A DNA stretch of 64,000 nt from Pseudomonas hefeiensis (GCF_030687835.1 NZ_CP117449.1:2976001-3040000), one strand, 5' to 3'; shown: positions 17,404-26,958, counted from the stretch's first letter. A program made the numbers and translations. Notes: a model not told the origin generated them from the letters alone.

Positions 17404-19232
17404 TGATCTTTCTCCGAAGATTTCAGCCACCATGCGCTCAAGCCCAGGGTGTAGGGCGGCGTGGTGACAAAGGCAAACCGGTTACGGTAGGCCAGGCGAT
17501 GATAATTGAGATACCAGTTAGGGATGCAGTAGTGCTGCCACAGCAGCACGCGGTCCAGGGCTTTGCCGGCGGCGACCTGTTCGTCGCGGGTACGGGCAGA
17601 CAATAGCTTTTCCAGCAGGTGATCGACCACCGGGTTGTTGATGCCGGCGTAATTTTTGCTGCCCTTGACCCCCGCCTGGCTGGAATGGAAGTACTGCCAT
17701 TGCTCAAGGCCCGGACTGAGGGTTTGACCCAAGGTCAGCAGGATCATGTCGAAGTCGAATTGGTCCAGGCGCTGCTTGTATTGCGCGCGATCCACCGTAC
17801 GCAGGCGGGCCTGGATGCCGATGCTGGCGAGGTTTTCCACGTAGGGCTGCAGGATGCGCTCCAGATTTGGGTTCACCAGCAGGATCTCGAAGCGCAGGGG
17901 CTGGCTGTCGGCGTTGAGCAGGCGCTGGCCGTGGATGGTCCATCCGGCTTCCTTCAATAACCCCAGGGCTTTGCGCAGGGTTTCCCGGGGAATGCCCCGG
18001 CCGTCGGTCCGGGGCAGGCTGAAGGGTTGGGTGAGCAATTGGGGCGGCAGTTGTTCCCGATATGGCTTGAGCAGTAGCCATTCGTGACCCACCGGCAGGC
18101 CGCTGGCGGAGAATTCACTGTTGGGGTAATAGCTGAGGGTGCGTTTGTAGGCACCGCTGAACAACGTGCGATTGGTCCATTCGAAGTCGAACATCATCCC
18201 CAGGGCCTCACGAACCTTGACCTGGGCAAACGTGCTGCGCCGGGTATTCATGAACAGACCCTGGGTCTGGGTCGGGATCTTGTGGGCAATCTGTGCCTTG
18301 ATTACATCGCCGCGGTTGACCGCCGGGAACTGATAGCCGTTGGCCCAGTTTTTGGCCTGGTGTTCAATGTAGATGTCGAATTCCCCGGCCTTGAAGGCTT
18401 CGAAAGCCACTTCACTGTCACGATAGAACTCCACCTCCATCCGGTCATAGTTGTATTTGCCGCGATTGACCGGCAGGTCCTTGCCCCAGTAATTCTTGAC
18501 CCGTTCAAACACCAACTGGCGACCAGGCTGCACTTTGGTAATCCGGTAAGGGCCGCTGCCCAAGGGCGGCTCGAAGGTGGTGGCCTTGAAATCGCGGTCT
18601 TTCCAGTAATGCTGGGGCAGCACCGGTAACTCACCCAGGCGCAGGATCAGCAGTGGGTTGCCCGTGCGCTTGAACACAAAACGGATCTTCAGCGGGTTGA
18701 GGATGTCGACCCGCAGCACTTCCTGAAGGTTGGTGCGGTACTGCGGATGGCCTTCCTTGAGTAGCGTTCGATAGGAGAACGCCACGTCATAGGCGGTAAT
18801 CGGCACGCCATCGTGAAAGCGGGCTTCGGGTCTGAGGTTGAACACCACCCAACTGCGATCTTCGCTGTATTCCACCGACCGGGCGATCAGGCCATAGCTC
18901 GACGTCGGCTCGTCGCCGGACGGCGCATATTGGCCGGTGCCGACCATCAGCGGTTCGTTCAGCTCGTTGATGCCGTACTGCAAGAAGTTGGCGGTCGAAA
19001 CCGGGCTGCTGCCCTTGAATGTGTAGGGGTTGAGCGTATCGAAGGTGCCGAATGCCATGACCCGCAAGGTACCGCCCTTAGGCGCTTGCGGGTTGACCCA
19101 GTCGAAGTGGGTGAATCTGGCCGGGTACTTGAGCGTGCCGAACTGGGCATAACCATGGCTTTCGCTGATGGTTGCGCCGGCGGGGGAGCTCAAGGCCAGG
19201 CTGATCAGGAGCAGGAGGCGGGGACGTATCAA
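17400..19232 (-). CDS. yejA: Periplasmic solute-binding protein, YejA/NppA1 type (first of two)
   Basis: This 610-residue paralogue of the next gene has a signal peptide (MIRPRLLLLISLALSSPAGA) and a mature start similar to the other copy (VNPQAPKGGTLRVMAFGTFD). The best start is TTG 19232, because it gives a proper signal peptide and no ATG or GTG lies nearby; GGAT lies about ten bases upstream. It is the first gene of the leftward transporter-fabI operon. A REPIN of the second family separates it from mltD. Confidence 0.92.
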   Translation of the reverse strand: MIRPRLLLLISLALSSPAGATISESHGYAQFGTLKYPARFTHFDWVNPQAPKGGTLRVMAFGTFDTLNPYTFKGSSPVSTANFLQYGINELNEPLMVGTGQYAPSGDEPTSSYGLIARSVEYSEDRSWVVFNLRPEARFHDGVPITAYDVAFSYRTLLKEGHPQYRTNLQEVLRVDILNPLKIRFVFKRTGNPLLILRLGELPVLPQHYWKDRDFKATTFEPPLGSGPYRITKVQPGRQLVFERVKNYWGKDLPVNRGKYNYDRMEVEFYRDSEVAFEAFKAGEFDIYIEHQAKNWANGYQFPAVNRGDVIKAQIAHKIPTQTQGLFMNTRRSTFAQVKVREALGMMFDFEWTNRTLFSGAYKRTLSYYPNSEFSASGLPVGHEWLLLKPYREQLPPQLLTQPFSLPRTDGRGIPRETLRKALGLLKEAGWTIHGQRLLNADSQPLRFEILLVNPNLERILQPYVENLASIGIQARLRTVDRAQYKQRLDQFDFDMILLTLGQTLSPGLEQWQYFHSSQAGVKGSKNYAGINNPVVDHLLEKLLSARTRDEQVAAGKALDRVLLWQHYCIPNWYLNYHRLAYRNRFAFVTTPPYTLGLSAWWLKSSEKDQ

Positions 19233-19311
19233 GTCTGAGATCCGATCCCGGCGGCTTGGGCTTTATGGCCTGTACAGTAACAGCTTGTATCGGCAGGAAA
19301 AAGGCGGTGGC

Positions 19312-19436
19312 TTGTGGCGAGGGGATTTATCCCCGCTGGGGCGCGAAGCGGCCCTAAAATCTGACAACTCGGTGTACCAGATAGAACCAGGGGGCTGCTT
19401 CGCAGCCCAGCGGGGATAAATCCCCTCGCCACAACA
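19312..19436. repeat. REPIN of a second family (GGGGATAAATCCCC core)
   Basis: The arms at 19312-19340 and 19408-19436 are inverted. Each contains GTGGCGAGGGGATTTATCCC or its complement, itself a small palindrome, followed by CGCTGGG. The element at 55351 has the same arms. It lies between mltD and the yej operon, both leftward. Confidence 0.88.
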
Positions 19437-19462
19437 AGCCCCTAGCTACAGGAGCCCCGGTA

Positions 19463-20893
19463 TCAGTGCGGAGAGTAAACCGTCAGCATCTGCCCCGGCT
19501 TCAGTGCCTTGCCTACCCGCGGGTTCCAGCGCTTGAGGTGCTGCATTTCCACGTTGAAGCGCTTGGCGACCACGTACAGCGAGTCGCCTCGCTTGACCTT
19601 GTATTGGGTCTGCTTCTTTTTGCTCTTGCTGTTGGCGGCGACCACGGTGCTGGTGCGCTTGCGGGTGTCCTGCATGACCAGGGCCTGGCCAATCTTGAGC
19701 TTGTTGCCGCTCAACTTGTTCCAGCGTTGCAAGTCTTTGGTCTGAACCTTGTGGGTCCTGGCGATCTGGCTCAGGGTATCGCCGCGTTTGACCCGGTAGG
19801 TGCGCTTGGCGCCTTGGACGGAACTGCCTCCGGCTGTTTCAAAAACCGGTTTGAGCGATCGTTTGCTGATCAGTTCTTCCGGACGCATGGTGGACAGGCT
19901 GGCGGTCAGCAACTGGGCCTTGGACGTGGGCACCAGCAGGTGCTGCGGACCGTCGATGGTGGTGCGCTGCTTGAAGGCCGGGTTGAGCTGGAACAGTTCG
20001 TCTTCGTCGATATCGGCCACCGCTGCGACCTTGGACAGGTCCATGCGCTGGTTGATCTCGACGACCTGGAAATACGGTTCGTTGGCGATCGGGTTGAGGT
20101 TGACCCCGTAGGCCTCGGGAGACAGTACGACCTGGGACAATGCCAGCAACTTCGGCACATAGGCCTGGGTTTCGCTGGGCAGCGGCAGGTTCCAGTAATC
20201 GGTGGGCAGGCCGAGCTTTTCGTTGCGCTCGATGGCACGGCTGACCGTCCCTTCACCCGCATTGTAAGCAGCCAGCGCCAACAGCCAGTCGCCGTTGAAC
20301 ATGTCGTGCAGGCGCGTCAGGTAGTCCATCGCGGCGGTGGTGGAGGCGGTGATGTCACGACGCCCGTCATAGAAGCGGGTCTGGCGCAGGTTGAAGTAGC
20401 GCCCCGTGGACGGGATGAACTGCCACAGACCCACCGCATGGGCCCGGGAATAAGCCATGGGGTTGTAGGCGCTTTCGATCACCGGCAGCAGCGCCAGCTC
20501 CAGCGGCATGTTGCGTTCTTCAAGGCGCTCAACGATGTAATGAATGTAGAGGCTGCCACGTTCGCCGGCGTTTTCCAGGAAGGATGGATTGCTGGCGAAC
20601 CACAGGCGCTGTTGCTCGATACGCGGGTTGACGGCGGCGGTTTCCTGCAGCTGGAAGCCTTGGCGCATGCGTTCCCAGACGTCCTGGGGCGCTTGAGGTG
20701 CGGGTTTTTCAGTGAGCCAGATAGGCTTTTGTTTGGCCCGCGCGGCGATATTCGGTGTGTGAGCCACATCGGCCTGCGGCACCTGGCTCGTGCTCTGACA
20801 GCCCGCCAGAGTGGCGGACACAGCCACTGCAATAGCTTGGGCCAGGCGGGTCAATGTGTCTGACTGGACGGACTTACGTATAGATGACGACAT
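19463..20893 (-). CDS. mltD: Membrane-bound lytic murein transglycosylase D (lipoprotein)
   Basis: MltD cleaves peptidoglycan glycan strands, forming 1,6-anhydro ends. The 476-residue product has a lipoprotein signal ending LAGC (C32), an SLT domain with the catalytic glutamate in PVIESAYNPMAYS and the motif AVGLWQFIPSTGR, and two LysM repeats near the C-terminus (YRVKRGDTLSQIARTHKVQT; YKVKRGDSLYVVAKRFNVEM). The start ATG 20893 fits the lipoprotein signal. It follows gloB on the same strand by 99 bases, an order also known in E. coli. Confidence 0.95.
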   Translation of the reverse strand: MSSSIRKSVQSDTLTRLAQAIAVAVSATLAGCQSTSQVPQADVAHTPNIAARAKQKPIWLTEKPAPQAPQDVWERMRQGFQLQETAAVNPRIEQQRLWFASNPSFLENAGERGSLYIHYIVERLEERNMPLELALLPVIESAYNPMAYSRAHAVGLWQFIPSTGRYFNLRQTRFYDGRRDITASTTAAMDYLTRLHDMFNGDWLLALAAYNAGEGTVSRAIERNEKLGLPTDYWNLPLPSETQAYVPKLLALSQVVLSPEAYGVNLNPIANEPYFQVVEINQRMDLSKVAAVADIDEDELFQLNPAFKQRTTIDGPQHLLVPTSKAQLLTASLSTMRPEELISKRSLKPVFETAGGSSVQGAKRTYRVKRGDTLSQIARTHKVQTKDLQRWNKLSGNKLKIGQALVMQDTRKRTSTVVAANSKSKKKQTQYKVKRGDSLYVVAKRFNVEMQHLKRWNPRVGKALKPGQMLTVYSPH

Positions 20894-20992
20894 TGGCTGG
20901 AAGTAAGTTCCGGGCAAAAATGTCGGCCGATTCTAGGAAGCGCACCCCGACAGGTCAACCATTCAGAATTTTTGTATCAATCACCTGCTGCC

Positions 20993-21760
20993 TTAGAACT
21001 TATCTTTCCATGCCCTCAAGGCCGCAAAAACCTCACTTGGCGTCTCGTTGCGCTGGCCATTCCGTTCGTCTGCTTTTTGTTTAACGGATGTTTCAGTCGT
21101 GCGCAAAAATGGATTGGTGAGCTTTTCAAGCGCCAGGGTCGAGGGCAGGGTCATGACGCCGGCGTTGCGTTGCTGGCCGACTTTTTCCAGGCGGGCGGCA
21201 ATGTCCGGGTTGCCCGGCTCCACCGCAGCGGCGAACTTCAGATTGCTGAGCGTGTATTCATGGGTGCAATAGACCAGCGTATCCTCAGGCAGCGAGGCAA
21301 GGCGGCTAAGGGACTGATGCATTTGTCCAGGCGTGCCTTCGAAGAGCCGGCCACAACCGGCGGCGAACAGGGTGTCGCCACAGAACAACAGGCCGTGATG
21401 GTAATAGGCGATATGGCCCAGGGTATGGCCGGGCACTGCGTAGACATCGAAGTCCCAGCCGAGCACGCTGAGCTGGTCGTTGTCCTGAAGCGCCACGTCC
21501 CGCGCCGGGATATTTTCACTGGCCGGGCCGTAGACGGTGGCGTGTGTCGCGTTTTTCAGCGCCTGGACGCCGCCGACATGGTCGTGATGATGGTGGGTGA
21601 TCAGGATGTCGCTCAAGACCCAGCCCGGATGGGCGTCGAGCCAGGCCTGCACCGGCGTGGCATCACCAGGGTCGACTACGGCGCAGCGTTGAGTGGCGTG
21701 GTCCTGTAACAACCAGATGTAGTTATCGGTGAACGCGGGCAGGGCACTGATCTGTATCAT
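20993..21760 (-). CDS. gloB: Hydroxyacylglutathione hydrolase (glyoxalase II)
   Basis: GloB hydrolyses S-lactoylglutathione to D-lactate and glutathione, the second step of methylglyoxal detoxification. The 255-residue metallo-beta-lactamase-fold product has the binuclear metal motif [11 protein letters not shown] (residues 54-64) and later ligands in VPGHTLGHI and [17 protein letters not shown]. The start is ATG 21760 ([14 protein letters not shown]). It is divergent from the methyltransferase gene. Confidence 0.96.
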   Translation of the reverse strand: MIQISALPAFTDNYIWLLQDHATQRCAVVDPGDATPVQAWLDAHPGWVLSDILITHHHHDHVGGVQALKNATHATVYGPASENIPARDVALQDNDQLSVLGWDFDVYAVPGHTLGHIAYYHHGLLFCGDTLFAAGCGRLFEGTPGQMHQSLSRLASLPEDTLVYCTHEYTLSNLKFAAAVEPGNPDIAARLEKVGQQRNAGVMTLPSTLALEKLTNPFLRTTETSVKQKADERNGQRNETPSEVFAALRAWKDKF

Positions 21761-21825
21761 CGCGGAATTCGCCAAGCAGAAAACAAAGGCGCATCTTAGA
21801 ACTTCCTGACGCGTTGGAGAATGCA

Positions 21826-22584
21826 ATGACCGATGAAGCGTTCGCTCAGGCTGATCCTGACTGGCTGGCATTGATCAGCGCGGCCCGTGAGTGGCTGTCC
21901 GGCCCTATCGGGCAGTTTTTGCTGGAAGAAGAGCGGCGCATGCTCGAAGACGAGCTGGGCCGGTTCTTTGGTGGCTATCTGGTGCACTACGGTCCATCGG
22001 CGCAAACGCCGCCGTCGGCGCCGCAGGTCCAGCGTAATGTACGCCTGGGCGCGCCATTGCCCGGTGTGGAGATTGTCTGCGAGGAGCAGGCCTGGCCGTT
22101 GAGCGAGCATGCCGCCGACGTGGTCGTGATGCAACATGGCCTGGATTTCTGTCTCTCGCCTCACGGATTGCTGCGCGAAGCCGCCAGCAGTGTGCGGCCC
22201 GGCGGGCACCTGCTGATCATCGGCATCAATCCCTGGAGTAGTTGGGGCTTGCGCCACGTTTTTGCTCACGATGCGTTGCGCCAGGCTCGCTGCATCTCGG
22301 CGTCAAGGGTCGGCGACTGGCTCAACCTGCTGGGCTTCGCGCTGGAGAAACGCCGCTTCGGATGCTATCGTCCGCCGCTTGCGTCGCCCAAGTGGCAGGC
22401 CCGTCTGGCCGGCTGGGAGCGCAAGGCCGGTGACTGGCAACTGTCCGGCGGCGGCTTCTATTTATTGGTGGCGCGCAAGATCGCAGTCGGCCTGCGCCCG
22501 GTGCGTCAGGCGCGACGCGAGCCGATGGGCAAGCTGATTCCCTTGCCGATGGCCAAGGTCAATCGTCGCCACATCGAGCCGTAA
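21826..22584 (+). CDS. Class I SAM-dependent methyltransferase (YafS-like position)
   Basis: This 252-residue protein looks like a Methyltransf_11-type enzyme: [20 protein letters not shown] and [20 protein letters not shown] resemble the core strands after the SAM site. The SAM-binding glycine loop is weak. E. coli has yafS at the same place between gloB and rnhA, so gene order supports orthology, but the substrate is unknown. ATG 21826 has GGAGA at good spacing. rnhA follows by 89 bases in the same direction. Confidence 0.82.
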   Translation: MTDEAFAQADPDWLALISAAREWLSGPIGQFLLEEERRMLEDELGRFFGGYLVHYGPSAQTPPSAPQVQRNVRLGAPLPGVEIVCEEQAWPLSEHAADVVVMQHGLDFCLSPHGLLREAASSVRPGGHLLIIGINPWSSWGLRHVFAHDALRQARCISASRVGDWLNLLGFALEKRRFGCYRPPLASPKWQARLAGWERKAGDWQLSGGGFYLLVARKIAVGLRPVRQARREPMGKLIPLPMAKVNRRHIEP

Positions 22585-22673
22585 ACTTTTTCTGATGGTC
22601 TGGCCGGTATCTCGGTTGCGGGTATTGTCGTTCCCGTCCGGCAGGCCTTTGCATTTTTTCTGGATGGATTGGC

Positions 22674-23126
22674 ATGAGCGATAGCGTAGAACTCTTCACT
22701 GACGGCGCCTGCAAGGGCAACCCCGGCCCGGGTGGCTGGGGGGCGTTGCTGGTGTGCAAGGGTGTTGAGAAGGAGCTTTGGGGTGGTGAAACCAATACCA
22801 CCAACAACCGCATGGAGCTGATGGGCGCCATTCGGGGTCTGGAAGAGCTCAAGCGCTCCTGCGACGTATTGCTGGTAACCGACTCGCAGTATGTGATGAA
22901 AGGCATTAATGAGTGGATGGCCAACTGGAAGAAGCGCGGCTGGAAAACCGCAGCGAAAGAACCGGTGAAGAACGCCGATCTCTGGAAGCAGCTCGACGAG
23001 CAGGTCAACCGTCATAACGTCACCTGGAAATGGGTGCGCGGCCATATTGGCCATCACGGTAACGAACGGGCCGACCAGTTGGCCAACCGTGGGGTGGATG
23101 AGGTGCGGGGTTTTAAGCAGGCTTGA
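22674..23126 (+). CDS. rnhA: Ribonuclease HI
   Basis: RNase HI cuts the RNA strand of RNA-DNA hybrids (R-loops, primers). The 150-residue product has all four catalytic acids at the E. coli positions, D10, E48, D70 and D134, plus H124. It also contains the basic protrusion ([14 protein letters not shown]). The start is ATG 22674. dnaQ follows in the same direction after a REPIN, whereas in E. coli rnhA and dnaQ are divergent. Confidence 0.97.
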   Translation: MSDSVELFTDGACKGNPGPGGWGALLVCKGVEKELWGGETNTTNNRMELMGAIRGLEELKRSCDVLLVTDSQYVMKGINEWMANWKKRGWKTAAKEPVKNADLWKQLDEQVNRHNVTWKWVRGHIGHHGNERADQLANRGVDEVRGFKQA

Positions 23127-23161
23127 TACGAGTGTTGTCGGGGCCTGAACAGGATGAGGCG

Positions 23162-23274
23162 AGGGAGCTTGTGTGGGAGCAAAGCTTGCTCGCGACACAG
23201 GCGCTCTGGTTTTCCTGAACGACCGCATTATCTTCATCGCGAGCAAGCTTTGCTCCCACAGCTTCGCTCCCATA
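23162..23274. repeat. REPIN with doubled head
   Basis: The left arm (from 23162) reads GGGAGCTTGTGTGGGAGC and then CAAAGCTTGCTCGCGA. The right arm (to 23274) is inverted and also ends in a second partial TGGGAGC head. The doubled head is shared with the element at 41149. It lies between rnhA and dnaQ. Confidence 0.85.
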
Positions 23275-23361
23275 AGCCAGGTTTCAGGTAAGTCCCCTAG
23301 CTATCGGAGCGTGTTAACATCAGCGCTTTTTGCAAGCATGCCCGTTGAGAGCTGAACACTG

Positions 23362-24123
23362 ATGGCCAACAGATCTGTAGTACTGGATACCGAAACCACC
23401 GGCATGCCGGTGACCGATGGTCACCGGATTATCGAAATCGGCTGTGTCGAACTGATCGGCCGGCGCCTGACCGGTCGCCATTTCCATGTCTACCTGCAAC
23501 CGGACCGCGAAAGTGACGAAGGCGCCATCGGCGTGCATGGCATCACCAACGAGTTCCTGGTGGGCAAGCCGCGCTTCGCCGAAGTAGCCGACGAGTTTTT
23601 CGAGTTCATCCAGGGTGCGCAGCTGATCATCCATAACGCGGCGTTCGACGTTGGTTTCATCAACAACGAATTTGCCCTGATGGGGCAGCACGACCGGGCC
23701 GATATCACTCAGCACTGCTCCATCCTCGACACCCTGATGATGGCCCGGGAGCGGCACCCGGGGCAGCGCAACAGCCTCGATGCCTTGTGTAAGCGTTATG
23801 GGGTCGACAACTCCGGCCGTGAACTGCACGGCGCCTTGCTTGACTCGGAGATTCTTGCCGACGTCTACCTGACCATGACAGGCGGCCAGACCAGTCTGTC
23901 GCTGGCTGGCAACGCCTCCGATGGCAATGGCACGGGTGAAGGTTCGGGTAACCAGGCCACGGAAATTCGACGCTTGCCCGCCGACCGCAAGCCAAGCCGG
24001 ATCATTCGAGCCAGCGAAAACGACCTGGCCGAACATGCCGCACGTCTGGAAGCCATCGCCAAATCTGCCGGTGCTCCGGCACTGTGGTCGCAATTGGCCG
24101 AATCCCAGGCCGCAGCGAACTGA
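23362..24123 (+). CDS. dnaQ: DNA polymerase III epsilon subunit (3'-5' proofreading exonuclease)
   Basis: DnaQ proofreads for the replicative polymerase. The 253-residue product has ExoI (VVLDTETTG, D9/E11), ExoII (IHNAAFDVGFINNEF) and ExoIIIe (RELHGALLDSEILADVY). The C-terminal tail needed to bind the alpha subunit is present after a Gly/Ser-rich linker near residues 190-205. The start is ATG 23362. A REPIN follows. Confidence 0.96.
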   Translation: MANRSVVLDTETTGMPVTDGHRIIEIGCVELIGRRLTGRHFHVYLQPDRESDEGAIGVHGITNEFLVGKPRFAEVADEFFEFIQGAQLIIHNAAFDVGFINNEFALMGQHDRADITQHCSILDTLMMARERHPGQRNSLDALCKRYGVDNSGRELHGALLDSEILADVYLTMTGGQTSLSLAGNASDGNGTGEGSGNQATEIRRLPADRKPSRIIRASENDLAEHAARLEAIAKSAGAPALWSQLAESQAAAN

Positions 24124-24131
24124 TGCGCCCT

Positions 24132-24222
24132 TGTGGGAGCGGGCTTGCTCGCGAAAGCGGCGGGTCAGCTTGCATATGTGCTGACGGTATCGCCGCCTTC
24201 GCGAGCAAGCCCGCTCCCACAA
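24132..24222. repeat. REPIN: TTCGCGAGCAAGCCCGCTCCCACA type
   Basis: Inverted arms at 24132-24155 and 24198-24222 lie downstream of dnaQ. Confidence 0.9.
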
Positions 24223-24342
24223 ACGCTATCGCCCTCCATCATTCATTTCTCGCCACAATTGCCAGTACCTTCTAACCTGAAGTGACGGGCAGGCTACGGA
24301 TACCCGCTTGATGTATGAAGTTTCGAGAGGCAAGGGCAATGG

Positions 24343-25005
24343 ATGGCAGTGCGCCTTTGGTTGCCTCAAGGGATGAGGACTTTTCCCAGTATGCAGCCGG
24401 TTATCAATCCCAAGCACCCCGGCTTGTCGGTGCGTGTCGTCGATGACGGCTTTGCGACCTACATATGGGGCAGCGATTTCAGCTTCGAAGTCAGCGCCTA
24501 TGGGGCCGCTCAGGTTGGTCGATCGGTGAGCCAATGGCCAGTGACGCCGATTGCCCCTTATCGCAAATGTTATGGCATCGATCCAGAGGAGTTCAGCAGC
24601 TTCCGAGACGCTCCGGACAGCGAGATATTCATGGCGTATCTCGACGACCAGCCGGTAGGGCATCTGGTGGTGAGCACTAACTGGAACGGTTTTGCCCACA
24701 TTGATGAACTCGCCGTGCATGCCCCGGCTCGTCGCCACGGTGTGGCCAAGGCTTTGCTAGACGTCGCTCACTTCTGGAGCCGCAAGAAAAAACTACCGGG
24801 AATCATGCTCGAGACCCAGAACAATAACCTGGGGGCTTGCCGGCTCTATGAGCGTTGCGGTTACGTGCTGGGTGGGATCGATCACCTGCGTTATCGCGGC
24901 ATTGACCGTCATACCGCCGAGGTGGCGCTGTTCTGGTACCGGTTGTTCGACGATCCGCTGGGCACGGCGATCAGCGGCCCAACAGCGCCTCGGCTTGTTC
25001 CGTAA
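24343..25005 (+). CDS. GNAT acetyltransferase resembling streptothricin acetyltransferases
   Basis: The product (220 residues from ATG 24343, or 204 from ATG 24391) has a GNAT core: IDELAVHAPARRHGVAKALL, with the acetyl-CoA loop (RRHGVA), then LETQNNNLGACRLYERCGY and the tail TAEVALFWYRLF. The LETQ..N..ACR.YE.CG pattern followed by EVA.YWY is typical of streptothricin acetyltransferases, but the real substrate may be another amine. AAGGG six bases before 24343 supports that start. Its 3' end overlaps that of the convergent LysR gene by 35 bases. Confidence 0.82.
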   Translation: MAVRLWLPQGMRTFPSMQPVINPKHPGLSVRVVDDGFATYIWGSDFSFEVSAYGAAQVGRSVSQWPVTPIAPYRKCYGIDPEEFSSFRDAPDSEIFMAYLDDQPVGHLVVSTNWNGFAHIDELAVHAPARRHGVAKALLDVAHFWSRKKKLPGIMLETQNNNLGACRLYERCGYVLGGIDHLRYRGIDRHTAEVALFWYRLFDDPLGTAISGPTAPRLVP

Positions 25006-25864
25006 TCAGTTCCAGCAACGACTGGAGCGTGGAAGAGGTCGCTGTGCCGTTCAGACTCAGCGCATACAGGCAGATGGGAATGGCGGGCGATACCGGGCAT
25101 ACGTCCAGCCCGCCGTCCTTGGCCCCTGAAGCGGTGAAGGGGTCCACGATGGCAAGCCCTTCACCGGCCTCGACCATGGCGCGCATCATCTGATGGGTCT
25201 GTACGCGGATCTGGATGACCGGTGCGGGGCGCAGCGTCGCCAGTTTATGGTCGAACGCAGGGCTCAGCGGGTCATGGCCATCCAGGCCTACCAGTGATTG
25301 GCCGGCCAGATCCTGAACCGAAATGTATTTTTGCCGCGGTTGCAGCCAGCCGTGGGGCGCCAGCAATTGCAGTTTGCCCTGGGCGATCATCTGGCACTGG
25401 ATGTCGGGGTGTTCAGGGTCGTGCAGACTAAGGCCCAAGTCACTGTCGCGCAGCAGAAGGCTCTGAACGATGTCTCGGGTCGGTTGGCTGAGCAGGGTGC
25501 AAGGAGCGTCCGGATGGCGTCGACGCAGGGCAGCGATGCTCTGGGGCAGTAACTGCTGGGCCAGCGGAGGGGTGCAAATGATCCGCAGTGGCGGCGCCTG
25601 ATAGTGTTTCAAACTGCTGGCCAGGCGTTGCACCGGTTCGAGGGTGTCATACACTCGCGTGATGCCGTCGCGCAACTCAAGGGCTTCGCGAGTCGCCTGC
25701 AATCGCCCGCGCACACTGGCAAACAGCATGAACCCCAACTGCTCCTCGGCATCGCGTAGCGTCGCCTCGACCGCTGTCACCGGTAATTGCAGCCATTCGG
25801 CCGCCGTGCCGAGATGGCCGGTCTGCAACAGCGCCTGGATTACTTCGATGTGGCGTAAACGCAT
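24971..25864 (-). CDS. LysR-family transcription regulator
   Basis: This 297-residue regulator has an N-terminal winged helix (MRLRHIEVIQALLQTGHLGT, with AAEWLQLPVTAVEATLRDAE as the recognition part) and a C-terminal two-lobed effector domain (PPLRIICTPPLAQQLLPQSI; MVEAGEGLAIVDPFTA). Its recognition helix departs from the usual SQPAVS pattern. It is convergent with and overlaps the GNAT gene; its own targets are unknown. The opposite neighbour is a small unknown gene on the same strand. Confidence 0.9.
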   Translation of the reverse strand: MRLRHIEVIQALLQTGHLGTAAEWLQLPVTAVEATLRDAEEQLGFMLFASVRGRLQATREALELRDGITRVYDTLEPVQRLASSLKHYQAPPLRIICTPPLAQQLLPQSIAALRRRHPDAPCTLLSQPTRDIVQSLLLRDSDLGLSLHDPEHPDIQCQMIAQGKLQLLAPHGWLQPRQKYISVQDLAGQSLVGLDGHDPLSPAFDHKLATLRPAPVIQIRVQTHQMMRAMVEAGEGLAIVDPFTASGAKDGGLDVCPVSPAIPICLYALSLNGTATSSTLQSLLELITEQAEALLGR

Positions 25865-25950
25865 GCAAGCAGTCCATGTTGGGCGGGAGAGCCATTAAGT
25901 GGCTGAATCCTAACCCAAGTCCGGGCATGACTTCTGCTCATAACAACTGG

Positions 25951-26214
25951 TTATGAAGCAATTAGCGTTTCAGCGGCCGTTTGAGCGGCCGGTGGCGTTT
26001 CCGGTTCGCGCGTTAATTCGATCTGCGACTGCACCAGCATGAATTTGCCGTCTTCGAGTTGGTTGACGCGATCTCCGATCGCCAGCTTGAAAGTAGTCAC
26101 AGGCTCCTTGCCGCTACCGTCAGGCGACGGGGTCGATTCTTGGTATTCATGCACTGAATAGACGCGACCTTCGGCGTCCCGCGCATGAAATTGTCCGACA
26201 AGTACTGCTGCCAT
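25951..26214 (-). CDS. Small conserved-looking protein of unknown function
   Basis: I do not recognise this 87-residue protein. It starts MAAVLVGQFHARDAEGRVYS, is predicted soluble with beta-strand-like alternation (VTTFKLAIGDRVNQLEDGKF) and ends in an Ala/Thr/Pro-rich tail. A good Shine-Dalgarno (AGAGGT) lies nine bases before ATG 26214, which supports it as a real gene. It is divergent from the FMN reductase gene. Confidence 0.65.
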   Translation of the reverse strand: MAAVLVGQFHARDAEGRVYSVHEYQESTPSPDGSGKEPVTTFKLAIGDRVNQLEDGKFMLVQSQIELTREPETPPAAQTAAETLIAS

Positions 26215-26400
26215 TGCTTAGAACCTCTGGAAATAAATCACTCGATTTGCGGTTCTGTAGACCTTGGTCAAGCGCGGTAAGTTTTCCCACATGAAAAAAA
26301 TAGTCCAATGGAAAGGTTTTCGGCTCTCCGCTGGTCCAATTGTCCGCCCGATCATCTATAAATAGACGCTCCATTTGAGCCCATAGTCGAGAAGTGTCCA

Positions 26401-26958
26401 ATGAATAATGTCTACACCGTGGCCGTTTTAGTGGGGAGCCTGCGCAAGGCTTCGATCAATCGCAAGCTGGCACTGGCACTGGCGGATCTGGCGCCGGCCA
26501 ACCTGAAGCTGGAGATCATCGAAATAGGCGACCTGCCGCTCTACAACGAAGATATTGACGATACACCCCCGCCAGCCTACAGCACTTTCCGTCAGCAGGT
26601 TGGCGCGGCCGACGCATTGCTGTTTGTCACCCCTGAATACAACCGCTCGGTTCCGGCGCCGATGAAAAATGCCATCGACGTCGGCTCGCGGCCTTACGGC
26701 AAGAGCTGCCTGAGCGGCAAGCCGGGTGCGGTGATCAGTGCCTCGCCGGGGGCGATGGGTGGTTTCGGCGCCAATCATCATTTGCGCCAGTCCCTGGTTT
26801 TCCTTGATGTGCCTTGCATGCAGCAGCCGGAGGCTTATCTGGCCGGCGCGGGGAGTGCGTTCGACGAGCAGGGCGAGCTGTCAGAGTCGGTACGGCCTTT
26901 TTTGCAGAAGTTCATCGATGCCTACGGCAAGTGGGTCGAGCAACACAAGAAGGCTTGA
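26401..26958 (+). CDS. NAD(P)H-dependent FMN reductase (ChrR/YieF family)
   Basis: The 185-residue flavodoxin-fold protein has the FMN phosphate loop VGSLRKASINRKLA and the second FMN contact TPEYNRSVPAPMKNAIDV, both typical of ChrR/YieF quinone and chromate reductases. Such enzymes reduce quinones, chromate or azo dyes with NAD(P)H and limit redox cycling. It is shorter than ArsH and lacks its extended N-terminus, so I do not call it ArsH despite the nearby arsB. Confidence 0.88.
   Translation: MNNVYTVAVLVGSLRKASINRKLALALADLAPANLKLEIIEIGDLPLYNEDIDDTPPPAYSTFRQQVGAADALLFVTPEYNRSVPAPMKNAIDVGSRPYGKSCLSGKPGAVISASPGAMGGFGANHHLRQSLVFLDVPCMQQPEAYLAGAGSAFDEQGELSESVRPFLQKFIDAYGKWVEQHKKA

Noticed and set aside
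19260..19285. CTGTACAGTAACAG near the yejA start as a LexA box
   Set aside because: The spacing between CTG and CAG is wrong for the LexA consensus, and the gene is not an SOS gene.
19466..20863. 465-codon plus-strand frame over mltD
   Set aside because: mltD has lipoprotein, SLT and LysM features; the opposite frame has none.
26147..26401. 84-codon minus-strand frame upstream of the small unknown gene
   Set aside because: It overlaps the better supported 25951-26214 gene in another frame and has no ribosome site.
26401..26958. Reading the FMN reductase as ArsH because arsB is near
   Set aside because: It is too short, lacks the ArsH N-terminal extension, and the motifs match ChrR/YieF proteins better. 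A REP cluster and 405 bases also separate it from arsB.
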